Under the pieces are notes generated by a model that was given only the letters and a program-made list of their open reading frames with translations, did no database searches and was not told the DNA's origin. From Balanoglossus misakiensis (Eukaryota; Hemichordata), in contig CM082580.2 of the NCBI GenBank assembly GCA_040954595.2, positions 7,626,001 to 7,690,000 on the forward strand: a DNA stretch of 64,000 nucleotides. Direction: 5' to 3'. Below, piece by piece: positions 11,401 to 23,200 of the stretch. A program made the position numbers and the translations under genes. Within the stretch, counting starts at the first letter, position 1. Each line of letters starts with the position of its first letter.

Positions 11401-12379
11401 AGGTCTCCATCAGGTTCAAGGGCACCGGCAACATCGACTTCTCCGACGGCGGCGGCGGCGAGCGTCGGCTGAAGTTCTACCGGGGACGCTCGAACAGGGC
11501 CCAGTTCTGGGTGAAGGAGAGGGACCCGTATCGCAACCAGGGAGACTTCAACAAAGGCGTGGTGGAGATTTACGCCAAGGCCGTCCAACAGAGCACGGCA
11601 CGAGGCGACGTCCAAGGCGGCGAAGACAAGTTCACATTTGTGGAATCGCTTCCCGTGGCGATTCCAAAGGTGGGGCGGCACATTACCGCGAGAAATTCCC
11701 GACAGAATCAATCATTTGTGATTTAGAAGATGTCCCTTACATTCTGTATTACAGCATGGAAGCCAAGGTTGTATATCTCTGCCACCTTTTATTTTTTTTC
11801 TCATTTACTTATTTTCTTCCCATTGCAGAAAGAAATGCAAACAATAACACGTGAGAGAACATTCTGTGAATCTGACTACAAAGGTAAGTTCACTAAAATA
11901 TAATAGCCAAGATGAAAGTCGAATCTCATAGACAACAATTATACGGCAATTTTGGGGAATACCGTCTATGGCAAGAGGAAGTGATATCCTTGTTTCATCC
12001 TGTCATTTCTCATGTTCGTTGTGGTGGATAAGCAAAGCGCAGTAGTTTCAAAACAAGATAACCAATTGCATACGAAATAACGCATTTTGGTGCTCTTCGA
12101 AACTCCTTGCTTTCCTCAGGGACGCTAAGCGATGAGGGATTGAGGGATCTGGCCAAGGAGATAGGGCTCGAGTTCAGAAGACTGGCAAACTACTTGGGAA
12201 CAACAAATGCCCGTTTGCAGCGGATTATCAAGGATAATCCCAACAGTACGGAAGACCAGACATTCGAGATATTGGTCACGTGGAGGCAAGGTCAACCCCG
12301 GTCGGCCAATAAACTGAAATTACTGAAGAGGGCGCTGGTCAAAGCGGAACGCCGAGATCTGGCCGAAAAAATCCAATGA
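5446..12379 (+). CDS. Coiled-coil, ZU5-ZU5-UPA-like, death-domain protein (PIDD1/DTHD1-like C-terminal half)
   Basis: Nine exons: 5446-5764, 7141-7212, 7413-9306, 9504-9837, 10040-10222, 10458-10825, 11150-11669, 11829-11883 and 12120-12379. Phases close at every junction and the sum is 4005 nt (1334 aa plus stop). Residues 1-106 form a helical module shared with the minus-strand paralog; about 131-761 is a charged coiled coil in one 1.9 kb exon. About 762-934 is ZU5-like (PPGIL, then FSPVVKIDPQDKLFAKFVLV). About 935-1060 is a second ZU5-like module (SPIPTFDHPVTVTVPLP). About 1060-1230 is UPA-like, and 1248-1334 is a death domain (LSDEGLRDLAKEIG ... ILVTWRQG ... AERRDLAEKI). Death domains form signalling complexes through like-with-like contacts, and the long coiled coil could oligomerise it. 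The order of C-terminal modules follows PIDD1 and DTHD1, but the N-terminal half is not familiar. The function is inferred as cytoplasmic signalling. Confidence 0.85.
7413..9306 (+). other. Large coiled-coil exon (exon 3) of the death-domain gene
   Basis: A single 1894 nt exon with acceptor CCTTGCAG/GC and donor TTCAA/GTAAGT. It encodes about 630 residues dominated by E, K, A, Q, D and S with very few prolines or aromatics, and a basic cluster (EKDKKKKQAEKK) near its start. It is GC-rich with sharply AT-rich introns on both sides. The long antisense open frames over it are composition shadows. An uninterrupted coiled-coil exon beside short, intron-split globular exons suggests a separate evolutionary origin for this half. 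Confidence 0.8.
9344..9372. repeat. (GTCT)n microsatellite just after exon 3
   Basis: About seven GTCT units lie some 40 nt into the intron that follows the coiled-coil exon. Confidence 0.9.
9504..11669 (+). other. ZU5-ZU5-UPA-like block (exons 4-7) of the death-domain gene
   Basis: Exon 4 carries the ZU5 hallmark of a PPG turn followed by SPVVKIDP...F.KFVLVAIPY. Exon 5 ends the first module with EIATKQLSTYIVISR and opens the second with VEYPTGTIRATTEVAL. Exon 6 carries SPIPTFDHPVTVTVPLP, then a low-complexity stretch, then a segment ending VMFDVTEPFPK. Exon 7 encodes about 173 residues with YSGPPDPSNEFELREEQEV...IRF, read as UPA-like by position. At the places where autocleaving family members have HFS, this protein has QLS and PFP. 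Confidence 0.6.
10386..10430. repeat. Degenerate (GTCT)n tract before exon 6
   Basis: GTCTGTCTGTCC-type repeat with interruptions, ending about 28 nt before the exon 6 acceptor at 10457. The pyrimidine-rich repeat overlaps the region where the branch point and polypyrimidine tract are expected. Confidence 0.8.
12120..12379 (+). other. Death domain (last exon) of the coiled-coil/ZU5 gene
   Basis: The acceptor TTCCTCAG at 12119 joins in phase 1 to the 55 nt exon 11829-11883. The 86 residues show the six-helix death-domain pattern: L.D.GLRDLAKEIG, FRRLANYLG, QRIIKDNP, E.LVTWRQG and LLKRALVKAERRDLAEKIQ, ending at TGA 12377-12379. It occupies the extreme C-terminus, as in PIDD1, UNC5 and DTHD1. 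Confidence 0.9.
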
Positions 12380-12790
12380 ACACAATGTTCATTCACAATG
12401 TCAGATCAACAGGCGGACGTAAAAACGCAAAAATGAAAATATTATGGACATGCAGACATCAGTTGAAAGGAGAGATATTGATGATAGGTCACATGTCATC
12501 ACCTATAGACGTGTTTCCTGTTATAAGCTTCAGCATGAGACAAAGAGCGTGCAAAATTGGCCAAAGTTGCCGTGTACAATCGTTATGCAAATTTCCATCT
12601 GGTTTTACTTTGAGTACAATCTGTGTGGCCGATAAAGAACACGTGATCGGTCACGTGTCATCAAGACTAGTTTCCTTGGATAACCGTCAGCGTGAGACAG
12701 ACCAACTTGCCTCAAAAAGTGCAAAAATTGGCCAAAGTTGCCGTGTACGCAGCAATGCCGCCTTTTAATAAAATCGCCATGCAAGTTAGC
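12380..12790 (+). other. 3' UTR of the death-domain gene with poly(A) signal at 12767
   Basis: No coding potential follows the stop codon. AATAAA at 12767-12772 is the first canonical signal downstream, giving a 3' UTR of about 0.4 kb. It contains the paired repeat at 12549-12748. The minus-strand integrin transcript probably ends just beyond, so the two genes converge here. Confidence 0.6.
12549..12748 (+). repeat. Two copies of a roughly 29 bp element in the 3' UTR, spaced 170 bp
   Basis: 12549-12577 and 12719-12748 share GTGCAAAA(A)TTGGCCAAAG followed by TTGCCGTGTAC, differing by one inserted A. Upstream of each copy is weaker similarity (GGTCAC.TGTCATCA and CAGC.TGAGACA), so a larger unit of about 100 bp was probably duplicated. 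Confidence 0.8.
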
Positions 12791-14484
12791 GTCTGCTTAC
12801 ATTTTGACACAATTTGAACTATTTTTGATATAATATATCCAAATAACTTAGATAGCGGTTTCATCAGATAAGTGAATGTATACGATAAGTTTTCGAATAA
12901 AAAAGTATCACAATTTTTTGTAAACCTTTGTACATAATCTTTTTATTTTTATTGTATGAATGTAATACCATGTAATACAGGCAACAATCTGTAAACAAAT
13001 ACAGCTGTATAAAATTTAAAAGGAAGGCATTTTTTTTGCGTATTCCGGTATTACATTGATACAAACAATGTTAAGACTACAAAAAATCTTCGGCTGCCAC
13101 GAGACGCGGCAAAAATGCGGTTAAATCACAGTGTGATTGTACAGTTTGACATAAGTTACATCACGGTTAACAATTTGGCAATTTTTGTGTGTGAGTACGA
13201 CATGGCAAAGCCAATGTTGACAATGCAAGAGCTTTTGTAAAACAATGAAGTACACCATCTGCATATTATTTTGTTTGACACCAAGTAACATGTTCATGAA
13301 TTAAAAAGAGCACCCTTTGATACGTAGTTTTATCATACAGAGATTTTGTAAAGATTAATCTTGGTCTTCCGCACCCCACAAACATCCCTAATTAATTAAA
13401 CACACAAGAGCGTGACATTGGCAAATTGTTAAAATTTTATGGACAAAGGCAACTTATTATTTGAGTTACGATTAAATATTCCAACGGGACGATGCAAATT
13501 TTTTGATCACTTTAGATGCCTCTTATTGGCTTTTAAATAAGCTTAGACATGGAAGAGCTCTAGTTCATCAACTTGTGCCAGTTGGAATAAACTTACAATC
13601 CTGAGAAAAAACAAATGTGTCTGAAAAGGTTCAGCACACGCATGCATGAATGTATCAAGTGCACACAAAGTCCGCATTGGGGTCAAGTCTTATGATGTAC
13701 ATTTTATAATACTGTCCTCATACATTTTTCTGACCATTCTTCGGTGATTCACAAGTTTCCAATAACTCGTTTCGAGTTCCACCAAATCAAATTACGACTC
13801 AACTGATCCCAAATATAACGATTAAAATGTGCTGAAATCTTTCAAAATTCGAAAATCTTGTTTTGGTAAATTTTCCTGAAATGCAAGATACTGCCAAATT
13901 GTAGGTTGGTCTTCTTAATTTTCACAACATGTCTATATAAATCTGAATACAGCAGTGAATGGATAGATTTAATTTAATTTGAATCATCTGAAAATTTCTC
14001 TAGAAGTTTCTTTTGCTGTGCCAGCCAGACACCACCAAATAGTAGATGGATTGTGGGAGACACCGCAACTTCAAAATTGTGTGCATCTTTGTGTACATGT
14101 AAGTCAGTGTAGGGTTGTCAACAAGACTGTCTTTTTCTGACAATTTCACAAAACCTTAAACCTCATACTCTTACTACCTAGTAAAGTCTCGTAGAAAGAT
14201 ACAGCTTAAACTTATCACAAAAGTGTTCCTTTCCAAGGCTACGTATATTTGGCAGTTTATACACCCCTTTTCGTCTGCACGTCTAAACATGCAGGCACAG
14301 TGCGACCCATGCCGTTTCAATGTAAAACCTATACAAAAATAAAGTAGCATTGAATTTATCACTATAGTGTACATCTGCTAAAAAATCTCAATCACGTATG
14401 AATTACTTTTTTTCTGACCATCAAAATACACCACCAGTTTTGGAGTTGGTGCCGTTGTATCATGGACAGAGACATCTGCCCCTC

Positions 14485-14576
14485 TTAACCCTTTCACCGC
14501 TATGGTCCAGTCCAAACCCATTGTTTTCTATGGTAAGTTGGACCTCTACGGAGGGAACTGGGGATGAAAGGTTTAA
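14485..14576. mobile_element. MITE-like element, copy 1 (TTAACCCTTTCAC family)
   Basis: Begins TTAACCCTTTCACCGC and ends GATGAAAGGTTTAA, imperfect terminal inverted repeats around a core containing CCATTGTTTTCTATGG and GGACCTCTACGGAGGGAACT. At 92 bp it is non-coding. Confidence 0.75.
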
Positions 14577-15310
14577 CACTCCCCAATGACACGATAATAT
14601 GTGTATACATGTATGCAAGAAAATGATCATGAATGTGATAACTGAATGAACATTCGGGCAGTAAACCTCGTGATAGTCTAGCGCCCTCACACAGCCATCA
14701 TTAATTTGAACTCAAAGCAACTGGTACATGCAAGTCTCAGACCATGAATACACGCGCACGCATTTGGTACAAAACTTCACTGTCTGACGAAGTCCATTCT
14801 TGCCGTCTTCAGTGGTGATAAGGCCTTACTTCATGGAAGCCTCCAGCAAGATATGTCAACATAAACAAGTTGTGCATGCTGGTTGGTAAAGCAATAAAAG
14901 TTCCGACTCATAAACTGACGAAGTTTGTGAAATCTGAAGGAAGACTAGCACAGCGAGGCCTTGTAAAAAAATTCCCCTTCAATTGCTGGAAGTAAAGTTA
15001 TGGTAATGTTCGGTTGTACTGAAGTCACTCCCACTTGAGTCTTTTAGATGATAATTACAGTAAATGTTTTAAAAATATACAACGACATCATAACATCAAA
15101 GTTTAGGTCAAGTATATAAAGCATATTCAACTACTACACCTGTATTGTGTCAAACACTACATTGTCATAAAGCACAGTGTCTACATTTTACATTTATTAT
15201 ATACAAGAGATCAAGAAAACAATTCAGCTTAAATAAAAAGCCAGAGTTAACATCTTCCTGTCTGAATCGCGAGTGAGCTCTAACTAGGTTAGGACTGGCC
15301 AGGATGCTTT

Positions 15311-15401
15311 ATTCCCTTTCACCACCATGGTTCGGGCCAAATCAATTGATTTTTTTATGGCAACCCTGGACCTCTAAGAGGAACTGGGGATGAAAGGGTT
15401 A
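15311..15401. mobile_element. MITE-like element, copy 2
   Basis: Same orientation as copy 1: ATTCCCTTTCACCACCATGG at one end, GGAACTGGGGATGAAAGGGT at the other, with the same internal GGACCTCT motif. The left terminus has drifted. Confidence 0.75.
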
Positions 15402-17279
15402 TTGTTTAACTACACTTGCTGCTCAAGCCAGCTCCTTATTTACATGTACATGAATACAGATGATGTGAACAAATTCTGAAAATCCCTAACCCTAATACCA
15501 TTGTTACCAGTGTCAGGCCAATGAGCAGCGATATGCTTGACACAAAGTTGTGGTACATCAGCCAAATGAGCACCCATTTCATTCCAACCTTACTGACACA
15601 AAGTCTCTCTTGCTCTGGGGCTGTTAAACTGCAGTTCTTTTGAGTTGCATTTCATGGCATCGGCCACAGCAATCATACAATACCGGCCACATATGCACAC
15701 TGAAGCTGACAGCAAACCCATTGCTTCTTACACCCTATTCCCGACAAGCAGACCACAAGAGATCTCAACGACTGGCATCTGATGCTGTCTTAATAACGCT
15801 TGATTTTATGTGTGTGTGATTTCTCTCCTCTGATACCGCTAGTCCTGTACAACCCTCAAGTAGACCTGTTCACCCCTCTTTTACTGAGTGGATTGTCCCT
15901 AACCCCCTGTGCTTGAACGCTGAGCCAGTGTTAGATACCTTTTCAGAACACCTTGCAAATTCTACGATAATTAATTTTACACGATTCAAACCTCCCGGTT
16001 TCTTTAAAGCATACTCCAACTAACTATAAATACACCAAAATCCCACCTCCTCCAAAACACAGAACCCATTTCAAGATGACCGTCATAAAAAAAGGTACTA
16101 TACCGCAGTCCCTCCATGCAGGGACCATGGCAACATCAATGACTGCAGTTACAGGTACTGCTAACCAATCATAACTGTACATAAGTACCTAACTGCAGGA
16201 AACACCATTTTTTTGTTTTCCATGAAAAAATATTACTATTAAAAATAACAAAAATGCACTTGTAGCATTTCAACACTAGTGTTTTTTTTACATTTCAAAG
16301 GAAACTTACGTTTTGCAAATGTTTTATACATCATTAATTTTTTAGCACATTACATTGGATAAACCTGGGATTGGGATGAATAATCAATATAATTACACAA
16401 TGTTTTGCATTATGTCCCTACGTGCTCGTGAGAACCTAAAATTTGTTTTGTCAAATCAGCACAAGGTAAGATTCTATCCTTTGCTGATATTTTCAAAAAA
16501 GTCATTATCACAGGTGATTAGCACTATATGGCCGGAACCTAAAGAAACCATATTTTTAAAGTCTGGATAATATCTGGACAGTGACAGTGTGGATTATGAG
16601 TGCTGGTGGCCTGTTTTTTTCCGAGTGAATTTTCATTGCATTTCATCGAAGCAAAAAAGGGAAAATCTTGGCTCACTGGAACACTGGAGTCGTAGAGGTT
16701 GAATACTGTGCAATGGTGTCTCTAAGTACAAGGCACATTATTAATAACAGTCACTGTCTCAAAACGGCCTTCACTAGTTCCCAATTCCCACCCCCTTTCA
16801 TGATGAAAGGAATAATTTAATGTACTAAGAGTTATTTCTAACTGGAATACAAGTAATGTGTAAAAAAGCTAAATTCTCTCCACCCTACTTCTGCAGTAAA
16901 TGATTTCAAAATTTCTCTCTCAAGTATGTCAGTTGTAATTTTTCATATTATATATAATTTTTTTTTATCAAAATGGCAATTTACATAAAATAAGACAAAG
17001 AATGAATACATGTACAGGATGATTATAGTAGAGGTATAAACGAAGCATAAAAAATTCCCACCCCTACTAAAATAACTTAACCTTTATAGAGATTTTTGTG
17101 CAATAGTCTGCAGAAGGAAAATTAGATCAAGATTTGTGGATATTTGGCGTTGCCTGTAGGACAGACCCATTGTCTAAATTCAAGAGGTTTTAGTACTTTG
17201 ATAGAGTAATATTTCTTAGGTTTAAAAAAATGGCGGATAGCAGTAGTAACTCGTCCCCCCGGTAACCATGGTTTGTGTG

Positions 17280-20200
17280 TTAGTTGTATCTTTCATCTTG
17301 ATAGGCCTTTTCGTATTTATATGATGGTTTCCTCTCCATTTCTCCGTTGCGGGCACTCCTGCTTGTGCCCCGGAAGCTGGCAGTGTTGTGCCCAACTCGC
17401 TTCCTCTTGAAGAAACCACACTGGTGATGGGGAGGGGAAAAAAGAAGAGAGACATGGTCAGTTTCCATGGTAATGATGAAAGATGGTATCTTAGATGAGT
17501 GGAGTGTAAAGGGTATAGACACCTTGTTGGCATAGATACCATAGAGGGCGCTCTGAATGAAAGTGCATCATTACATGTACATGTAACATGCATCTACATT
17601 CAGAGTGCCCTCTATGATACATATTCCAACATGGCACTGACTTGAGTATAGGCCCTCCATAACCAATTTATCCCATGCTAATGTTACAGCTGGGAAAAAG
17701 ACCAAAAATAGTACACAACATTAAACCCAACCATGATCAACCACCACATATGTAAATTCACACATTACACAATGCAGACTAAAGCTCTTGGCGCTAGTGA
17801 CACAGCACCAACGAATATCATCAACTTATACGCTAGATTTCCTGCCAAACGACAGAATTCTCTGTCTGAGAAACCTGAACCATGGTCTACCACTGAGACT
17901 TACAGCAATTAACTTTATACACGTGAAGAAAGCAACAAAGCAAGGGATAAGATGTGGTGCAAATCCTTGTGTTCAGATTACCACCATAATCATAAGAAGT
18001 AATCAAACACGAGACACAGACACATTTATGAAAAGCAGATGAATGTGATCGCACAGCACTGTATAGGACTTTTTTTTCCACTTGAAATCACACTGCATGC
18101 AACCAATACAAATCACCGATAACACAACACCCACATTTGCATGCAACAAACAGAAAAATATTGACACTGACAAATTTTTTTTTTTTTTTTTGGGGGGGGA
18201 GGCCACTTTGTACTCAAGGTGATTCTCTGATTCGTGAAGGAAAAAGATCCTTGCAACAAACATAAATGTTTTATTTCTAAATATCATGTGAACGTTATTG
18301 TTTTGATGTGAGAAAATTCATAAGGTCTAAAACACATTGATTAGTAATCACATTGAGCAACTTGTGAACCCTGAGAGATGTACACCGAAGTTAGTTAATC
18401 TCGCAACCTTTTTAGGGGGAGGAAACCTAATATCACGACGAGGTGTTAGCCAAATGCGCATTGGGCATGGTGATCCAGTACTTCTCCCTCCGCGGGTGCA
18501 GTTCCATCTCGCTTTGGTGGTGGCGCACGAAAAAGCCAACCTGTGGCCAGTCGCCGCCGATGAAAAATGTCAAAATGCAGCGGGTAGTGGTGAGAAAAAC
18601 AGCAGAGTGACATTGTTTAGATGTTAGTTCGAAGAATGGACGTGAGTACGGTGGTCATGTGAAAAAATGAGCTGAAAAAATCACGCTCCACACACAGTAT
18701 ATTGCACGTTTCACCAAATGCCACGCCCACTTGCACGTTCCACCACAAACACCAGACACACACACACAAACGTACACCGCACAGATTTCCAAAAGACAAC
18801 TCACCCGCCAAAGGATTATGACCACAATTATGAGAAGGAGAAGACCGGCTAACGCTGCTACGATGTAAATCCAGATGGGGATGCCCTTCTTGGTTTCTAT
18901 AATACCGATGTCTGGCGCTGCTTCTGTGGTCACCTGTGTGCATGGCATTTCCAGAGTTTTGTCAATATGTGTAAAGCGAATATGAACCTTACTGGGACAT
19001 ACCATTTCTGAGACATTATTTCTGTTATCTGTATTGGAGAATAGCTGGCAGTATCACACAAAACCTTACAGTACGATTAGAGATCAAAATCGTCTAAAAT
19101 TTGCAAAAGAGTTGAATTTCTACTAAAAGCCACAGTGAAATATGACTTGCGTATTACTACTACAAGCAGGCTAGATTATAACAATATTTCAAAGAAGACT
19201 TTCCTGCTACAAACACCTATACCTGAAGATAAATTAATGTGCACCTTTGCACAAGATAATCAACACAAACTCTCATTTCAAACCTCAACTGGTGAACATT
19301 TGACCACTTCAAAAGCAAATACAAAAAAAAGCTGATAACTCACCTCTGCTCTGTCATTTGTTAAATCTGTCTGCCTGATATATTGACCATTTAAAATTTT
19401 CAGATCTGCCCGGGAGACGATGTTGACTCTGGTGACAGCGCGGTAATCCTGAGAAGAAAAAAATAATATCACTTGACATTAGATTTTCTGGAAGGACAAC
19501 ACGGTTTCATTATCAAGAGACTCAACAGGGACATATCACAGCAGGAGTCGACTTTCTTGTTAATTTTCTCGGTTTCAGAGACACCAGGGATCAGGTCCCA
19601 CAAGGTGCCATTAGTGCCTGATGATGTTTTGCACATGCAGATAATAATAACCAGTTTCTAATGATGCTATACTCACATGAAAAAAACGGTCAACTGCCAA
19701 ATCTGAAAACTGCTTAATTTTCAGAAATACTAACAGCATTTTCTGTGATACTGTGAACTATCTTAAGTACAGGCACACACATGTACACTGGGCAGTGACT
19801 TACTTCAAGGAATGTACTGTTCCATAATCTGGACGTTATCGTTACAGTTGCTGTGTTCGTTGCCTTCAAGGGTCCAAGCGTGCAGTTGAATGTGAAACAA
19901 CGAGCTGTTCCGTGGTCACACGACTAAAAGAGACAACAAGGAACCTGATCAATCTCATTGAAATGTTAAATTCAAACACTGCATGTCTCTTCACACATGT
20001 GGATGATTTTTTGAAGGATTTATTCATGATTACTTCACATGCTCACTGAGAGAAGCATAAAGGTCTTATTTATAATATCTTTAGGACATCAAGCCAGTGC
20101 TGACAATCCCTAGCAGTATTTTACTGGCCGGACTTGCCTAAGCACAAATCCCACAATCAAGAAACCTAGACAAGATATGTTCAACAGGTTTTTCAACATG

Positions 20201-23200
20201 AACATGGTGTGTGGCCACCTTGATTCAATGTCTCACTCACCAATGTTTCTATCCTTCCTTTCTTTTCCCCAGTGGGACCAATCAGATCATGGCTGGGATC
20301 CACTTCCCGTCTCCTTCGATTGGAGTTGTTAAGCTCACTCGGCTGATACGAAAAAGTGCCGTCTTCACCACGTTTCTGTCGAGGTCACGGAAGAGACGGA
20401 GATAAATTTTACGAACACGAACGAAACACTTGTGTATTTGTCACAAAACAACTCAAATGTGAAATGTGACTATAGCTGTTGAGTGTAACTACTCTCCATT
20501 ACAACAATGAAATCATTGCGTAAAAAGTACCATGATCAGTTTTGCTAGCATACCTAGTTGATCAATGCACATGTGGGTTGTTGGATGACAAAGGAAGTAA
20601 TCATCTTACTTCCTGGCAAGAATGCATGCGAAACTAGAGAAATACATGTAACGCATTCTGACTTGTAACAATCTCAGTTCTCATGTTCCAGAAAATGTCA
20701 AACACCAGGATTTGTTTTGTCTCTTGTTTCTCTCACACGGACATTCTTACATTACACACCTGGTGTAATACGTATCGGTTGGCTGATACCACAACAACAG
20801 GAAACGCTGCACAAGATTACGTCACCTACCTTAACCTGCAGGAAATTAACCCTGTCCGCGTCGATACTGCAGGAGCCGGGGCCATTGACCTGTGGATACT
20901 CTGTCATGTAGAGCAGCCACTTGCCGTTGGCCACTTCATAGGGCCACCTGAACGTCACAAACACGTGGTTCACGTCGCCTCGTCCTTTGTTTTGGATCTG
21001 AAATGGGACCACGAAATATTTGCACAACTTCGCATATGCTGAAAGGAATGGCTGCAAAACACGCATTTGACTGCTGAACAACAAAGCTTAAAAAATGCCA
21101 TTTGACAATGAAATTTAGTCTAATGTTTGTGGAGGGTTGCTGGCAATACATGTATTGTTACATTCTGTCAGATCATTTTTCTTAAAAGCCAGTTCCCTCT
21201 TTAGAAATCCAGTCTTAGCATGGAAAACAGGACTGAACCATGGTGGTGAAAGGGTTAAAATACAACATATATTAATGACTGTCCATACCATTCAACAAGT
21301 AATCAGTAGATACTTACAACATAGACATGGAGGACTTCATGACCGATTTCATCTTCATACTCCATAGCACTCTCCCCTCTCACAACACCACTGTATGAAA
21401 CAGTGGATGGCACCGATTGACTGCAAGACAAAAATCACCAGAAAACCCAAAGTCAACAGAGAGCACATGGTTACTGACAACTTGTGTCACTCGATTTACA
21501 TGAAAATATGTTTGCAATACACAAATCACTCATTCCAGACTTTCTCATATTTGCCGTCATCTCCTTGGAAATCTCCGCGCAGACCAAAATACTCTCTTCT
21601 GATAACAGCACTGACACAGACTTACCCATACAGATGCAAATCTGTGACCACTTCGACTTTGGCAGAGATTGACGTTCTGTCATTGGTAGTGTCCACTTCA
21701 TCGCTGGTCCTGTCAACATTATGGATATAGAGAGATAATTTGGAGGAGTTGCGAGACAAACCTCGTCTCTTAGAAGAAACATTCTATTTTTCAATTGATC
21801 CTTGACATTTCCATGGAAACTTACAATGGTACATCATCTTATGTAACATTTCTCCATACCCTTTTAAACCACAGGTTCTAGTAACAAGTCCTGTATATAA
21901 GATGTGGCACTATTACTAATGGCCATATTCATATCAAAACCTTTGAAAAAATGCAATTTAGCTGAAATCCACGAGACCAGAGGATGCAAACTGATGCAGA
22001 AGTTTGATAAAGGGATTCGATTGCGTCTATTGAGTAATTAAACTATTTTTTGGAAAGTCAATCGCATTAAAAGCGACAGCTTTGGACATCCATTATCAAG
22101 CGCCATTTACCCCGTCGGAACAATAACCATCAACGTAAGAGTCCAGTGAATTATTTTCCAACTCACTGACCCCCCGACGATTACTTACGTTTCAACGAAC
22201 ATGTCTATGGTGAGTCCGCCTGCTGAAGCGTTGACACGGTCGTGTTTGAATCTCAGGTGAAATTCGATCTAGAGAAGAAAGGATGGTGAAAGAGAACACA
22301 GAAAAAGGTGCATTACTTGCAGTTCACAGAAGACTCTGCTTATGTCAATAGATTGAAGGGCACTTTGCAGCACTCCAGGTTGCAGAGTAAGGACATTTTT
22401 TCATCGACCAATATACACAGTTCCACACACTTTTGAGCATCTGTCACTAATTCAACTCTCTTTGATCTTGATTCATAATGATCAGATCATTTATATCAAA
22501 CCTTGGCTTGTGGCAACAAGAGTCACAAAATAAAAAAGAATAATGTAGTCATCAAGGTTGCTAAGGTTCTCAGCTGACTTTCTTTAATTACTATGAAAAT
22601 GTTCATTACTCTTTTGCAATGAGATTACTACACAGCTCCACAGTTAATAACACTAGTACATGTACTTGTATTCCACAAGTTTTTGCAGTCGGACTGGCCT
22701 CGTGGAAGACACTAAAGACACCAGCTTTAATGTGTTACCTTGGCATTCTCTGGAAGTGGATTCCCCAAGTCACACTCAATGACTGTAGTATTCTCTAGAT
22801 CCTGATCGCACGCCAGTACAACCTGCAAGTGAGGACCGAAAAAAATCACATTATGTCTGTTCTGAAGGAAAATACATGTACCTGCCTTATTATCTGGCAC
22901 CAAAATGTCTTCAAATCAGTATCACATCGCACATGTACGTGTATATCGTTGTACTGACATTTCTGTATAGGTAAATACTGTGCCTCATCAACACACTAAG
23001 TTACATGAATTTGTATATATACCTGCCTTCAACAGACTTGCAATTTCTATATATGAAATGGCACAGAATACAACATGTCAATAAAATTACAATTATTTTT
23101 CTTCTTTTGGACTTCATTCAGTGATTGGCATGGTTTTTAATTTTTTATTGTTTTATTTTTATACTTACACCTTCAGTGGAGGACACACGGTCGTACCCGA

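Larger units (their letters stand above)
12942..17279 (-). other. Probable long 3' UTR of the integrin alpha gene
   Basis: Downstream of the integrin stop (17280 on the minus strand) there are 4.3 kb without any supportable gene: AT-rich, no exon-like open frames, two MITE copies. Minus-strand AATAAA signals sit at 12942-12947 and 12948-12953, almost abutting the end of the convergent gene. Another at 15193-15198 could end the transcript earlier. Treating the whole interval as UTR is inference. Confidence 0.4.
17280..18933 (-). other. Integrin alpha exons 24-25: transmembrane helix and cytoplasmic tail
   Basis: Exon 24 encodes a juxtamembrane stretch and a 23-24 residue helix (PIWIYIVAALAGLLLLIIVV..., about residues 1023-1046). 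Exon 25 begins CGFFKRKR, the motif that clasps the beta-chain tail and calmodulin- or calreticulin-type partners, and ends with a 46-residue tail, YQDERYN then TAA. The tail is tyrosine-containing and basic; no PDZ-ligand consensus is obvious. Confidence 0.92.

Noticed and set aside
11187-11711. 174-codon minus-strand frame and a 211-codon plus frame at 11219-11854
   Set aside because: Both overlap exon 7 of the death-domain gene in other frames; only the frame from 11150 closes phase with exons 6 and 8.
11738-11770. Possible micro-exon TACAG/CATGGAAGCCAAG/GTTGT
   Set aside because: Thirteen bases would break the phase between exon 7 (phase 0) and the 55 nt exon at 11829, which joins correctly without it.
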